Part shown: positions 13,543 to 22,671 of the stretch, piece after piece
How the letters are laid out: the number at the start of each line of letters is the position of its first letter
Position numbering within the stretch: the stretch's first letter is position 1
Source of the DNA: JADLHS01 sp044225555
GTDB lineage: Bacteria > Verrucomicrobiota > Verrucomicrobiia > Limisphaerales > JADLHS01
Direction of reading: 5' to 3'
Assembly: GCA_044225555.1 (NCBI GenBank)
Contig: JBGAIM010000013.1
Location: 1 to 64,000 of the forward strand
DNA length: 64,000 nucleotides
Notes under the pieces: generated by a model
Seen by the model: the letters and a program-made list of their open reading frames with translations, nothing else
The model's database searches: none
What the model was told of the DNA's origin: nothing
Program-made: the position numbers and the translations under genes

Positions 13543-14121
13543 TTAACCGTTGCGGACGAAGTCCGCGATGACTGCCGGCGCGCTCGTGTCGAAGCCGACC
13601 ACGTCGAGCATGCCGCGATCGTTTGGGTCCGCGAGGGTGAAGCCGTTGGAGGTCATGCCCACAACAACCGCCTTCGCGTCGCCGACGAACTGGCTGCGAT
13701 ACTGGCGCAGCGCCTGCGCCGGGTGGATGTTGCCCGCCCACGTTTCGCTGTCCGTGTAGGTGATGAACGCCGACACGTTCAGCTTCTGGCGAGCCGCCCA
13801 CAGCATCGGCAAGGCACAGTCCGTGCCACCCATCGGGATGGCTTCGATGCGCTGGATGACTTCAGCCAGACGCATGCGCGGCGAGAGGTTCACGCGGGTG
13901 ATGCCCGGTTCACCGCCGCCCCACTTGCCACCGTGACCACCAGCCGGAGCCGAGAACGCGATGATCTCGCATTCCGATTCCGTCGCCGCCGTGATGAGCG
14001 CCATAGCCGCGCTCGCTTCGCGGGCGTTGATGCACGAACCCACGATTTGCGAGCACGCCATCGAACCGCTCACGTCGAGCGCGAGCAGCACCGGCTGGCC
14101 GCACGGTTCCACGTTCGCGAA
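13543..14121 (-). pseudogene. Ro60/TROVE protein, C-terminal vWA half only
   Basis: About 190 residues match the von Willebrand A-like domain of bacterial Ro60 (Rsr): LLALDVSGSM (MIDAS DxSxS), CSQIVGSCINAREASAAMAL, IPMGGTDCALPMLWAA and YTDSETWAGN, ending in DVVGFDTSAPAVIADFV. Ro60 is a ring protein that binds misfolded RNA and Y RNA. The entire RNA-binding HEAT-repeat ring (roughly the first 300 residues) is missing. Homology stops at about 14121, within a palindrome where a TraI gene begins on the other strand. As it stands it cannot make a working Ro60. It is adjacent to tRNA-like genes and in the same island as rtcB, as in known bacterial Ro60-RtcB neighbourhoods. Confidence 0.82.
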
Positions 14122-15856
14122 CGAGCATGAACTGCTGGATGCCGCATTGTCGCACCGGCTGGGCGAAGTGAATCTGCCAGCATTGAAGTCGGCGCTGAAG
14201 GCCGACCCTGATTTGGTGAAGACCGAACATGGACTCTCAACCAAGGCGATTCTGGCGACTGAACTGGACTTGATCCAGACGGTCAATTCTGCCTGCGGTG
14301 CAGTCTCGCCGTTACACCCCGGTTACCAAGTTTCCGACTGGTTGAGCGAGGATCAACGACGTGCCATTTACCACGTCGTCCGCACAAGTGACCGCATCAC
14401 TGGCCTGCGCGGACTTGCCGGCACTGGCAAGACAACAGCCCTGCGCGATCTGGTCGCGGCGTGCAACGAGGCTCGCGTCGAACCTCTGTTTTGTGCACCA
14501 ACGGCAGCAGCAACGGATGTATTGCGGAGGGAAGGATTCAATGCCGTCACACTGGCCAGTCTGCTGCAAACCAAGCCCGCGTTATCTGCGCGGCAGGTGA
14601 TTGTTCTGGATGAGGCCGGCGCAGTGGGCATTGATGACATGAAGCGGCTGTTCGACCTGGCGCGTGATGCCCGCGTCGTGCTTTCGGGCGACACCGGGCA
14701 ACACGCCTCAGTGGTTCGAGGCGACGCTCTGCGGATTCTGGAGCAGCACTCCAATTTCAAGTCCGGCCAATTGACCGCCATCCGGCGGCAACGCAAAGCC
14801 GAATACCGCAAGGCCGTTGAACTGGCCGCACAGAAGCGGACGGGGGAAGCGTTCGCTCAACTGGAACGCATCGGCGCGATTGTCGAAGTCCTTGCGGACG
14901 GCCACCGCCCTGACGGGCTATACGACAAAGCAGCGCAGGCGTATTTGAAGGCGTTGATGCAAAACCAATCTGCCCTGCTGGTCGCGCCAACGTGGAATGA
15001 AATCCAGGCGGTAACAGAGAAAGTGCGAGATGCGTTGAAAGCATCCGGTCGGCTGGCCGGTGAGGAACGGGAATTTCAAGTCTTTGATTCGTTGTCGTGG
15101 ACCGAAGCGCAGAAGCGGGACATGCGGCAATACCGCCCCGGCATGTCAATGCGGTTTCATCGTCGTCACGGTGGGTTCAATAATGGTGAATCCGTCAGCG
15201 TGATGGCAGTCGGGGACGACGCGCTCACGGTGCAACGTGCCGATGGTTCAGAAACCGCCTTCCCTTTGGGTGCGGCCGTCGGCTTTGATGTGGGGGAGAG
15301 GCGCACCTTGAGCATCGCCGCTGGCGACCGGTTGCTATTGCAGGCAAACGCTGGCCGCAAGCGGTTCATCAACGGCGAATTGGTCGAGGTGCAGGCAATT
15401 CAGGGTGATTCCATTTTGCTGGCTGACGGGCGACTGCTACCTGCCAGCTATCGCACGTTCACCCACGGCTATGCGGTTACTTCCCATGCCGCCCAAGGCA
15501 AGACCGTGGACGAAGTGCTGGTGGTCGCTTCATCGCGTTCATTACCCGCCGTCCATCGGCAACAGTTCTACGTCAGCATTTCGCGTGGACGCGAGCGATG
15601 CCAGGTTTTCACCGATGATGTTGAGCGATTGCGTTCACACGTCGCTCATTCCAGTGAACGGCTGGCCGCCATCGAGGTCATTCCTCGTATTCATCGACCA
15701 GACTTCCTTCGGCGCATTTTGCAGCGTGGTTATCGCTTCCTGAAACAGTTCCGCCGACGCATTGCACCATCTCATTCGCTCCGTCAGGTCCGCGAACAAA
15801 TCCGCGAAACATCTTATGAACACCAATCCCAATCCCGTCGCAGCATCCGCGTCTAG
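14114..15856 (+). pseudogene. traI: MobF/TraI relaxase, helicase part only
   Basis: The coding sequence resembles the C-terminal helicase of TraI-like relaxases from residue FANEHELLDAAL onward. It shows Walker A GLAGTGKTTAL, Walker B VLDEAGAVG, GDTGQHASV and the UvrD-like motif HGYAVTSHAAQGKTVDE. The N-terminal relaxase domain with its catalytic tyrosines and metal-binding histidines is missing, and no good start codon is present at the junction. The frame reads back into antisense Ro60 up to 13961. TraI nicks and unwinds plasmid DNA for conjugation, so this fragment identifies the island as derived from a conjugative element. Confidence 0.82.
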
Positions 15857-16199
15857 CGCGCGTGACAATCCGTGCTTTGGCAACGATCCGACCGTAGCCA
15901 CGCTCAACGTGTTCACTGACGATGAGCACAGCTATCAATTGCCCTACGCGCAATTCCTTTACGCCGAGTTGACTCCCAATCCGGCGCTGGAAAAGGATGT
16001 GGACGCACCGCCCGAAAAGCTGCTCGTCGTTTTCGCCGTGGCTGAGATCGTGGTGCTCGGCAGCGGCCTCAGGTTTCTGGAACGGGCGATCCAGAAGTAT
16101 GAATTGAAGTTCGTGAAGTCGGCGGATCGGCGTTATACATCTGCGCTCAAGACGCACGTTGCTTCCGTCACCACCCGTTTCACCAAGGAAGTCGCATGA
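15816..16199 (+). CDS. Conserved hypothetical, downstream of traI
   Basis: 127 residues from the ATG at 15816 (MNTNPNPVAASAS). It overlaps the end of the traI fragment by 41 bp in another frame. It contains TLNVFTDDEHSYQLPYAQFLYAEL and LLVVFAVAEIVVLGSGLRFLE (each quoted in part), which read as a compact alpha/beta protein without membrane segments. I do not recognise the family. Its position suggests an accessory protein of the plasmid-derived region. Confidence 0.6.
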   Translation: MNTNPNPVAASASSARDNPCFGNDPTVATLNVFTDDEHSYQLPYAQFLYAELTPNPALEKDVDAPPEKLLVVFAVAEIVVLGSGLRFLERAIQKYELKFVKSADRRYTSALKTHVASVTTRFTKEVA

Positions 16200-16266
16200 A
16201 TCCAAATTCAGGAAACCGGTTTCTTCCTCATCGCCACCGCATGGTAGATGACCAGGAGATTGTGTT

Positions 16267-16599
16267 GTGACGAGCGACAAGCAATTAAAAGGAATCAAGC
16301 TGCAGGACGTTCGCATGAAGCGGGACTCCGACCAAGCGCTGAACGTGAAAGAGTTCGCCGTGCTGGCAGGCATTTCCTATTCGGTGGCGCGTGGATGGTT
16401 TCACCTGTCAGGTTTTCCAGCGATTCAGGGAAAGGTCTTTTGGGAAGATTTCGTCCTTTGGAGACGAGGTCAAAATCGAAAATCGCTGACGAGCTTGAAC
16501 GGTTCCGCAAGTGCGGAAAGCGACTGCAAACCGACTCCTCACAAGTCCTCCCCGCAATGGCCTGCCCGCGCTGCCAACATCCTCGCTGAGGTTCACTAG
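16267..16599 (+). CDS. Small helix-turn-helix protein, excisionase-like
   Basis: 110 residues from a GTG; an ATG at 16315 is an alternative start. The segment NVKEFAVLAGISYSVARGWF is a MerR/excisionase-type helix-turn-helix, followed by FPAIQGKVFWEDFVLWRRG, as in excisionases and AlpA-like regulators. The C-terminus is Ser/Pro-rich and probably disordered. It lies at the right end of the island, near tRNA-Glu and a tandem repeat, which fits a role in excision or element control. No matching intact integrase is visible. Confidence 0.6.
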   Translation: MTSDKQLKGIKLQDVRMKRDSDQALNVKEFAVLAGISYSVARGWFHLSGFPAIQGKVFWEDFVLWRRGQNRKSLTSLNGSASAESDCKPTPHKSSPQWPARAANILAEVH

Positions 16600-16669
16600 A
16601 TTCAGATCTGATTCCTTTTCACTCAGCCGGGAGCAGTTTGTTTCAGAATCTGTGAAGCGGGACTTGATT

Positions 16670-16691
16670 CTCCTGCACTCCTCCTGCACTC
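16670..16691. repeat. Tandem 11-mer beside tRNA-Glu
   Basis: CTCCTGCACTC occurs twice back to back, 23 bp from the 3' end of tRNA-Glu. Similar tandem repeats are at 4607-4630. It is a candidate right end of the island. Confidence 0.4.
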
Positions 16692-16714
16692 TTTTGGAAG
16701 TCATTGATCTTCAA

Positions 16715-16789
16715 TGGTAGCGCGTACGGGAATCGAACCCGTCTTTCAGCCTTGAGAGGGCCGTGTCCTAACCGATAGACGAACACGCC
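16715..16789 (-). tRNA. tRNA-Glu (CTC), ordinary
   Basis: Acceptor GGCGTGT/ACGCGCT, discriminator A, encoded CCA. D-loop with GG (ATCGGTTAGGA), anticodon loop with CTC, and T-loop TTCGATT, all canonical. It contrasts with the G55 units of the array and may be the insertion target of the island. Confidence 0.93.
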
Positions 16790-16855
16790 AATCTTGACGC
16801 GAGCATCCTAGCCCGGGGCCGGATTTTGTCACGACGAAATTAACGCCGCCGCCGC

Positions 16856-18964
16856 CTATTTGTTCTGCTCGAACCACGCCTTCAGTTTGGCATCCAGCGG
16901 CTTCAAGTCCGGTTGCTTTTGAGCAATGGTCCTTGATTCAGCCCATTCCTGATTCAAGTCGCCGAGTTCCACATCTGAGCCAACCCGGACGAAAATTGGG
17001 ATCTGATGCAACTCAGCTTTCACCTTGAGGCACTGGCCGCCGGAGTAAACCTTTTCGGGATTCCACGCGTCGCGCCATTGCTCGCCGCTGGGGAGATAAA
17101 CTTCCTGCTCGCGCTTGTTCTTCTCCCAGATCGGCGATACCAAAATGTCACGCCCGTAAAGAAATGTCCACCAGTTGGCCCACGCCGCCGGTGCTTTGGG
17201 ATCAACTAAAAACAACGGTCGCGCAATGGGCAGGCCGGTTGCGCTCGCCTCTTTGCCGTGGGCATAACTGTAATCCACGAGCCGCTGATGCAGCCGGGCG
17301 TAAAGCCGCCACGTCGCAATGAGCGTGGCGTCGTACTTGGGTTCGCGCAGCAAATTCCAGAAGGCTACATTGCGCGTCGGGCCGACTTCCATGATCGGAT
17401 TGAAACAACTGAACGCCAGCCAGCGCGCGCAAACCTCCTGTTCCATTGGCGCCTTGCCGTAACCGCAGGTGTCCGCGCCCCAGTTTGGATACCCCATCAC
17501 CGCCGAGCGTTGCAAGGCGATGATCGAAGCGCGCAAGCCCTCCTGCGGTCCACCGACGTCGCCGCCCCAGAACACCGCATATTTCGACGTGCCCGTGTAC
17601 GCCGCGCGCGGCATCAGCGCGAAATCCTGTCCGCGATACTTCGCCGCGATGTCATAGGTCGCCTGCACATACATCGCCGGGTAAGCGTTGCGATTTTCAC
17701 GGAGGGACCGACCATCGTGAATCTGGAACGGCCCGTCGTCGGGAATGTTTTCCTCCGCGCGATCGAGCTTGAAGCCCGCGACGCCGAGCTTGAGCAATTT
17801 CTCCACGCCGCTCTGCCAATAAGCCTTCGCGTCCGGATTCGAGAAATCCACCATCGGATAATTGTTTCCGTTGCGCGGGCGCACCTGCCCGGCGAGATTC
17901 CAACCACGTTCAAGCGCGTTTGTGGCCATTTGTCCTTGGAAGAATGGTCCGATCCACAAGACGAGTTTCGTCTCCAGCGAACCGAGCCATTCAATCATTT
18001 TGCCGAAGTTTGGCAGGCGTTTTTCATCAATGTCGAAATCATCGTAGCCCCACGGTTGCCCCGGTCCCCACGGGCGATCAATCCAATACACGCCACACGG
18101 AATGCCGTAAGCCTTCATCATCAGGATGTCTTCCATCGCCTCGGAATTGAATGGCCCGTTCACCGGCGTGCCGTCGTAATAACTCGGGCGTTGCGTGTGT
18201 TCATCGCGCCAACGCCACGGGGTGTAGAGCCATTTGGGCGGGAGGAACGGCGGTCCGGCCTCGAGCGCGTGCGACTTCACGAGCGTCGCCGGATCTTGCG
18301 CCGTGTAAAACTTCATCTCGAGCGACGGACCTTCAAACTCGATCTTCACGCGCTTGGGGTCGCTCACGCAAAAATCATATTTGCCCGGCCAATCTGTTTT
18401 GGCAAAGGTCGCATAGCCGCGCGAGGAAACATAAAACGGCGCGTACACTGATGTCGTCGGCTTGAGGATCATGTCCACCTTCTGCCCGCGCAGATCCATG
18501 GCGGGCTTGATCCCTGCCGCCCACGACGCCTGTTGTGGCCCGTCCACGGTGCGCTCCATCAGTCCGGTGAAGTATTCGTCCGCATGAGCCTCAATCGCGA
18601 AACCCCATTTGACGATGCTGGTGCAGGGATCAGCGCTGAGATTCAGGATGAAGTCATTGGCGGCGGGCGTAACGGAGAGTTTGACCGTGCAGCCGTCGGG
18701 CATCGTGGTTTGAGCGGTGTAAACTTTATCCGCCGTTACTTCACCCGACGGCGCCGTGAGCATTGGTGGCAGGTAAACACGGCCCCGCTCCGTTTCGTAG
18801 TAGATGCCGTCGAGTTTCAGCGTGCCGTGGCCATTGGCCTTGGTGGAAAGCTCCTTTGACTTGAGTTGCAGGGCCGCGGTCTTGATGCCATTCACCTTCG
18901 TGGTAGTGCAGCCCACAACCACTAGAGCCGTTGCAACAGCGATCTGAAAAAATTTCCCTTTCAT
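16856..18964 (-). CDS. GH31-family glycosidase, lipoprotein
   Basis: 702 residues. The signal peptide ends in a lipobox (VVVGC, Cys19), so the enzyme is anchored in an envelope membrane. The central barrel shows WIDRPWG (295-300), the predicted nucleophile D401 in GFKLDRAE and the predicted acid/base D469 in VFWGGDVGG, matching GH31 alpha-glucosidases and alpha-xylosidases. A C-terminal beta-domain follows (DILVSPIWEKNKREQEVYLP). Length is normal for the family. It releases an alpha-linked sugar from a glycan outside the cytoplasm. It precedes the rhamnose/lactate genes, so it may act on rhamnose-containing plant or algal polymers; substrate specificity cannot be read. Confidence 0.92.
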   Translation of the reverse strand: MKGKFFQIAVATALVVVGCTTTKVNGIKTAALQLKSKELSTKANGHGTLKLDGIYYETERGRVYLPPMLTAPSGEVTADKVYTAQTTMPDGCTVKLSVTPAANDFILNLSADPCTSIVKWGFAIEAHADEYFTGLMERTVDGPQQASWAAGIKPAMDLRGQKVDMILKPTTSVYAPFYVSSRGYATFAKTDWPGKYDFCVSDPKRVKIEFEGPSLEMKFYTAQDPATLVKSHALEAGPPFLPPKWLYTPWRWRDEHTQRPSYYDGTPVNGPFNSEAMEDILMMKAYGIPCGVYWIDRPWGPGQPWGYDDFDIDEKRLPNFGKMIEWLGSLETKLVLWIGPFFQGQMATNALERGWNLAGQVRPRNGNNYPMVDFSNPDAKAYWQSGVEKLLKLGVAGFKLDRAEENIPDDGPFQIHDGRSLRENRNAYPAMYVQATYDIAAKYRGQDFALMPRAAYTGTSKYAVFWGGDVGGPQEGLRASIIALQRSAVMGYPNWGADTCGYGKAPMEQEVCARWLAFSCFNPIMEVGPTRNVAFWNLLREPKYDATLIATWRLYARLHQRLVDYSYAHGKEASATGLPIARPLFLVDPKAPAAWANWWTFLYGRDILVSPIWEKNKREQEVYLPSGEQWRDAWNPEKVYSGGQCLKVKAELHQIPIFVRVGSDVELGDLNQEWAESRTIAQKQPDLKPLDAKLKAWFEQNK

Positions 18965-19031
18965 GCGTTCGGCAAGGCTGCCAGTTGCCGGAAACCCTTG
19001 CGAGGGCTTAACGCGTCCCCAATTCGGGCGA

Positions 19032-20453
19032 TTAACACACCCGCACGGTCTCCAACTTCAACAACGCACCCAGCTTTTCGATCTTGCTCGCAATATGTCC
19101 GACGCCAATGGCACAGTGATGTGCCGGGCCGGCTTTGGACCAATCGTTCATGAACTTTTTCGCGCCGATACTGAAGCGGTAGCGGCTATTCGTGTTGCCA
19201 ATCTGCAAGACCGGGCCGGCCACCGATTCGCCTTCCGCCACGAGCAGCGATAGTTTTCCCCCCGCCCCCTGCACGACAGACAGCAACGTCACCGGCCCAT
19301 GCTTCACGGTCATCTGGATCGAGAGCCCTTTGCCCGGTTTGCCGTGATAGACCGGTAATGGCACCAAGCCGACGCGACCTTCAGCAATCGCGAAGTGCGC
19401 CGGGCCGTCGTGCCCGAGATAAAGCACGTCGTCGTTGAAGTCAGTCAGGTAGAACTCCGAGAACGAACCGCCCACGCCGAACAGATCCATGATCTTCATG
19501 GCTTGCACGTTCTTGATTTCGCACTCGCCCGCGACGGGAATGTGGCGCCCCGTGAGCAACGTGTTGCCCGCGATAACGGACGTGGCGATGTCGCGATACG
19601 GGTTGCCATCTTCGCTCTCGTAGTAGTAGGCGAGCGAACCGAGGTTGTGCTTCTTCACCAGCGCATCCAGCGCGCAGGAAGTTTTTGCCGCACGCACGAG
19701 TTCTTTTTGCTCACACTCCTTCGAAACATCGAACGCTCGCTGAAATTGTCTCAGCTTCGCATCCACCTGCGCCTTCGTCACCGCCTCGCGCTCCTGGTGC
19801 AGCGCGCACATTTCGATCAGCTCGAAGTGATTGCCGAACGCGGCGGATTGCTGGGTCATGTCACTATAAACATCGAGCATTCCGCAATAATAATGGCCGA
19901 GCACCCCGACGCGGTTCTGGTTCAGCGCGGCCGCAACTTTCGCGGCATCCACCCAGTCCTGGATCTCCGCCCACGCCTCCTCGTCCGCGAGATGGCCGGT
20001 GACTAGGTGATAGGGAATGTTGGCGCGATTGAACACGCACGCGATCTCCGGCGCGGAACACGACTGGCAATGCTCCAGCCAGATACCCGTCATCAGCCCA
20101 CGATCCCCGAGCGCATTGAACTGCTCGTAATCCAGTTGCGGCACCGGTTGAAGATTCAGCACCACCACCGGCACACCCGCCTCTTGCACGACCGGCAACA
20201 CCGTGGACGAAAGCGCATACGTGGAGATGTAGAGGAAAATCAAATCCACTTCCTCGCGGCGGAACTTCGACGCGGCGGCGCGGGCCTTGGTGGGATTGTC
20301 CACCAGCCCGGCATCCACAAGTTCGACGCCGTGGCTTTGAATCCGCTGGCCAATCTGCTTCTGGTAGCCGACAAGCCGGTTCTTCAATCCCTTGAACTGC
20401 GGCCAATACGTGTCGAGGCCGATGCCAAAAAGTCCGATGCGGGTCTTGGTCAT
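19032..20453 (-). CDS. L-arabinose/L-fucose isomerase-like protein
   Basis: 473 residues from MTKTRIGLFGIGLD; the longer frame to 20501 runs through a repeat and is less likely. It has the three-domain layout of arabinose isomerase-like proteins: RIGLFGIGLDTYWPQF at the N-terminus, GVLGHYYCGMLDVYSDM in the middle, and HVPVAGECEIKN-like and HHCAIGVGHI sequences (ARAHHCAIG-like histidines) near the C-terminus. The family interconverts aldoses and ketoses with a divalent metal. It lies beside rhamnose genes, so a deoxysugar isomerase function is likely, but the true substrate is not known. Confidence 0.8.
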   Translation of the reverse strand: MTKTRIGLFGIGLDTYWPQFKGLKNRLVGYQKQIGQRIQSHGVELVDAGLVDNPTKARAAASKFRREEVDLIFLYISTYALSSTVLPVVQEAGVPVVVLNLQPVPQLDYEQFNALGDRGLMTGIWLEHCQSCSAPEIACVFNRANIPYHLVTGHLADEEAWAEIQDWVDAAKVAAALNQNRVGVLGHYYCGMLDVYSDMTQQSAAFGNHFELIEMCALHQEREAVTKAQVDAKLRQFQRAFDVSKECEQKELVRAAKTSCALDALVKKHNLGSLAYYYESEDGNPYRDIATSVIAGNTLLTGRHIPVAGECEIKNVQAMKIMDLFGVGGSFSEFYLTDFNDDVLYLGHDGPAHFAIAEGRVGLVPLPVYHGKPGKGLSIQMTVKHGPVTLLSVVQGAGGKLSLLVAEGESVAGPVLQIGNTNSRYRFSIGAKKFMNDWSKAGPAHHCAIGVGHIASKIEKLGALLKLETVRVC

Positions 20454-20463
20454 AAAATCTTCA

Positions 20464-20487
20464 GAGCGCCGGTTTCCGACCCGGCTC
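20464..20487. repeat. Dispersed repeat, shared with mfd insertion
   Basis: The sequence beginning GAGCGCCGGTTTCCGACC differs in one base from the left arm of the inverted repeat inside mfd (58793-58816). It sits between lutC and the isomerase-like gene. Confidence 0.6.
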
Positions 20488-20491
20488 TCAG

Positions 20492-21154
20492 TCACAGACA
20501 AAAGATTGTCAGTTTCTTCGGCCCATGCGCGCCGAGGACAAGGATGCGTTCAATGTCCCCGGTGCGGCTCGGGCCGGTAATGAACGAAATCATGCTGGGA
20601 AAATTCCCGCCGTATTTCTGCTTCACCAAACCCATCGCCGCCAGTAAATCTGGAACAAGCTGCTCGCGCCGCGCGATAACCACATGATGCGGCGGCAAGC
20701 ATGACAACGCCCGCCCGCCCGCGCTTCGGCTCGTCACCAGCACCGTGCCCGTCTGGGCGATGAGCGCATCACTTTCGGAGATGCCGACGTCGCACTGTTC
20801 CAGCTCGTGTTTGTTGTAACTGCCGTCCGTGACAAGGGTCGGCAATCCGAGTCCGGCGGCCTGAGCTTGCGCCAACTGGCTTTTGTGTGTTGCCACACGC
20901 TGCCATTTCTCAGCATCACGCAACGCCCGCAATTCCGCCGTCAGTTCACTCGTGTCTTTGATCAATTTGAACGTCGCCTTGAGATCGCTCGCGTTTTTGG
21001 CGAACAAGGCAAGCTGTTCTGCCGCAGTCGGCCCAACCGGCGGCATTACGCCCCGTTGCTCGGCCACCGTGGGCACGCCGTGACCGTGATGCGAGGGCGC
21101 CTTGAGCGTGAGTGCTTCCTTGATCCGGGCTAAAATGTTCTCGCGTTCACTCAT
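20492..21154 (-). CDS. lutC: LutC-like LUD-domain protein
   Basis: 220 residues from MSERENILARI. The C-terminal LUD domain contains DALIAQTGTVLVTSRSAGGR and LPPHHVVIARREQLV, then FITGPSRTGDIERILVLGAHGP, typical of LutC. LutABC oxidises L-lactate to pyruvate. The ATG overlaps the stop of lutB by 4 bp (21151-21154), so the two are coupled. In this cluster lactate would arise from L-lactaldehyde, the end product of rhamnose breakdown. The earlier start at 21226 would lie deep inside lutB. Confidence 0.9.
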   Translation of the reverse strand: MSERENILARIKEALTLKAPSHHGHGVPTVAEQRGVMPPVGPTAAEQLALFAKNASDLKATFKLIKDTSELTAELRALRDAEKWQRVATHKSQLAQAQAAGLGLPTLVTDGSYNKHELEQCDVGISESDALIAQTGTVLVTSRSAGGRALSCLPPHHVVIARREQLVPDLLAAMGLVKQKYGGNFPSMISFITGPSRTGDIERILVLGAHGPKKLTIFCL

Positions 21155-22497
21155 GGTTCGCGCTCCTTCCACCACTCCCGGAAACTCCGCTTTGCAATCG
21201 GTGGCAACTCCCGGGTCTTCGTCCACGCTTGCGCCGGATCCAGTGCGCTGCCCTTAACCAGTCCGTGGAAAATCTGGCAGAAACGGCCGAGCTTGGTCAC
21301 CAACTTCCAGAGCGTCGGACGGTTCGCCACGGGCGCGAAGAACTTGAACGCGAGCTTTTGGAAGAAACTCGGCTTGCCCGTGGTCGGCGCGGAGGCGTTG
21401 CGCCGGTTCTGCAACAGGTGATGATGCAGATCAATCTTCACCGGGCACGTCTCGGTGCACGCGCCGCAGAGCGACGACGCATAGCTGAGATGCTTCCAAT
21501 CCTGCAACCCGCGCAGATGCGGCGTGATCACCGACCCAATCGGCCCACCATAGACGGTCCCGTAAGTATGGCCGCCGACATTGCGGAAGATTGGGCAGAC
21601 ATTCAGACACGCGCCACAGCGGATGCAACCCAGCGCGTCACGTTGTTCCGCGTCGGCCAGCAGCAGCGTGCGTTGGTTATCCAGCAATACGACGTGATAT
21701 TCTTCCGGGCCGTCCGATTCGCCCGGTTGGCGCGGCCCGCCATACATCGTGTTGTAGCAGGTCAACGCCTGGCCCGTGCCCATCACCGCCAGCATCGGCA
21801 GGAAGAGCGCCAAATCTTCCAGACGCGGCAACACTTTCTCGATGCCGACGAGCGTGATCATCGTCTTGGGCAAGGCGGCGGTGAGGCGCGCATTGCCTTC
21901 GTTCTCGGTGATCGAAATCATTCCCGTCTCAGCGATGGCGAAGTTCGCGCCCGTGATGCCGGCGTCGGCTTGCAGGTATTTCTTCCGCAACTGCCGCCGT
22001 GCGACCATCGTCAATTCTTCCGGATCGTCCGACGGCGCGTCGTTGAGTTTCTTTTGGAACAGGTCCTTGATCTCGCCACGCGTCAGGTGCATGGCCGGGA
22101 AGACAAGGTGATACGGCGGTTCTTCGCGGAGCTGGACGATGTATTCGCCGAGGTCGGACTCGACGACTTCGTAACCCGACTTCTCCATCGCGTCATTGAG
22201 ATGGATTTCCTCGGACGTCATCGCCTTGGACTTCACGATGCTGGCCCAATGAACCTTCGTGCCGCGCGCTTCGAGGTTCTTGGCAAACTCGGCGAGATGT
22301 TTATCCAGGTGATTGACCGCCTCGAACTTCGTGCGAGCCGCGAGATTGCGTGCGCCTTGCCAGTCTTGAAACCACAACTTCCGCTGGTCGCGCACGACCT
22401 CGTATTTGCCCATCGCCGTCTGGATGATGCCGCGATGGCGTAGATCTTTGGCCACGCGACTGGCGTCCTCTTTGAAATGGGCAAGCGGCGCACTCAT
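21151..22497 (-). CDS. lutB: LutB-like iron-sulfur lactate oxidation protein
   Basis: 448 residues. The N-terminal LUD domain (about 60-290) includes GITGANFAIAETGMI and ALPKTMITLVGIEKVLPRLED. The C-terminal ferredoxin-like part carries two cluster sites, CIRCGACLNVCP and CGACTETCP. It is of normal length for LutB. Downstream, lutC overlaps it by 4 bp. LutA is encoded 174 bp upstream, separated by a repeat-rich spacer. Together they would form the cytoplasmic L-lactate dehydrogenase complex. Confidence 0.92.
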   Translation of the reverse strand: MSAPLAHFKEDASRVAKDLRHRGIIQTAMGKYEVVRDQRKLWFQDWQGARNLAARTKFEAVNHLDKHLAEFAKNLEARGTKVHWASIVKSKAMTSEEIHLNDAMEKSGYEVVESDLGEYIVQLREEPPYHLVFPAMHLTRGEIKDLFQKKLNDAPSDDPEELTMVARRQLRKKYLQADAGITGANFAIAETGMISITENEGNARLTAALPKTMITLVGIEKVLPRLEDLALFLPMLAVMGTGQALTCYNTMYGGPRQPGESDGPEEYHVVLLDNQRTLLLADAEQRDALGCIRCGACLNVCPIFRNVGGHTYGTVYGGPIGSVITPHLRGLQDWKHLSYASSLCGACTETCPVKIDLHHHLLQNRRNASAPTTGKPSFFQKLAFKFFAPVANRPTLWKLVTKLGRFCQIFHGLVKGSALDPAQAWTKTRELPPIAKRSFREWWKEREP

Positions 22498-22671
22498 GCC
22501 GGAAAATTATTAACCACGGATGGACACAGATGGACACGGATAAGGATTTGAAGCGAATTGCACGCATTTTCACGAATTGAAACAGCCTGTTCAGAATTCG
22601 CGTCAATTGGCGAAATTCGCGTCAATTGCGTTCTCCATCCGTGTTTATCCGTGTTCATCCGTGGTTGAAAA
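22498..22671. repeat. Repeat-rich spacer with inverted halves
   Basis: The left part has repeated GGATGGACACAGATGGACAC and the right part has TCCGTGTTTATCCGTG, which are imperfect reverse complements. ATTCGCGTCAATT-like repeats lie between. Such ACGGAT repeats are common dispersed intergenic elements in verrucomicrobial genomes. No gene is seen. Confidence 0.6.

Noticed and set aside
17258..18451. Plus-strand frame of 397 codons within the GH31 gene
   Set aside because: Antisense shadow of a clear GH31 enzyme, no recognisable domain.
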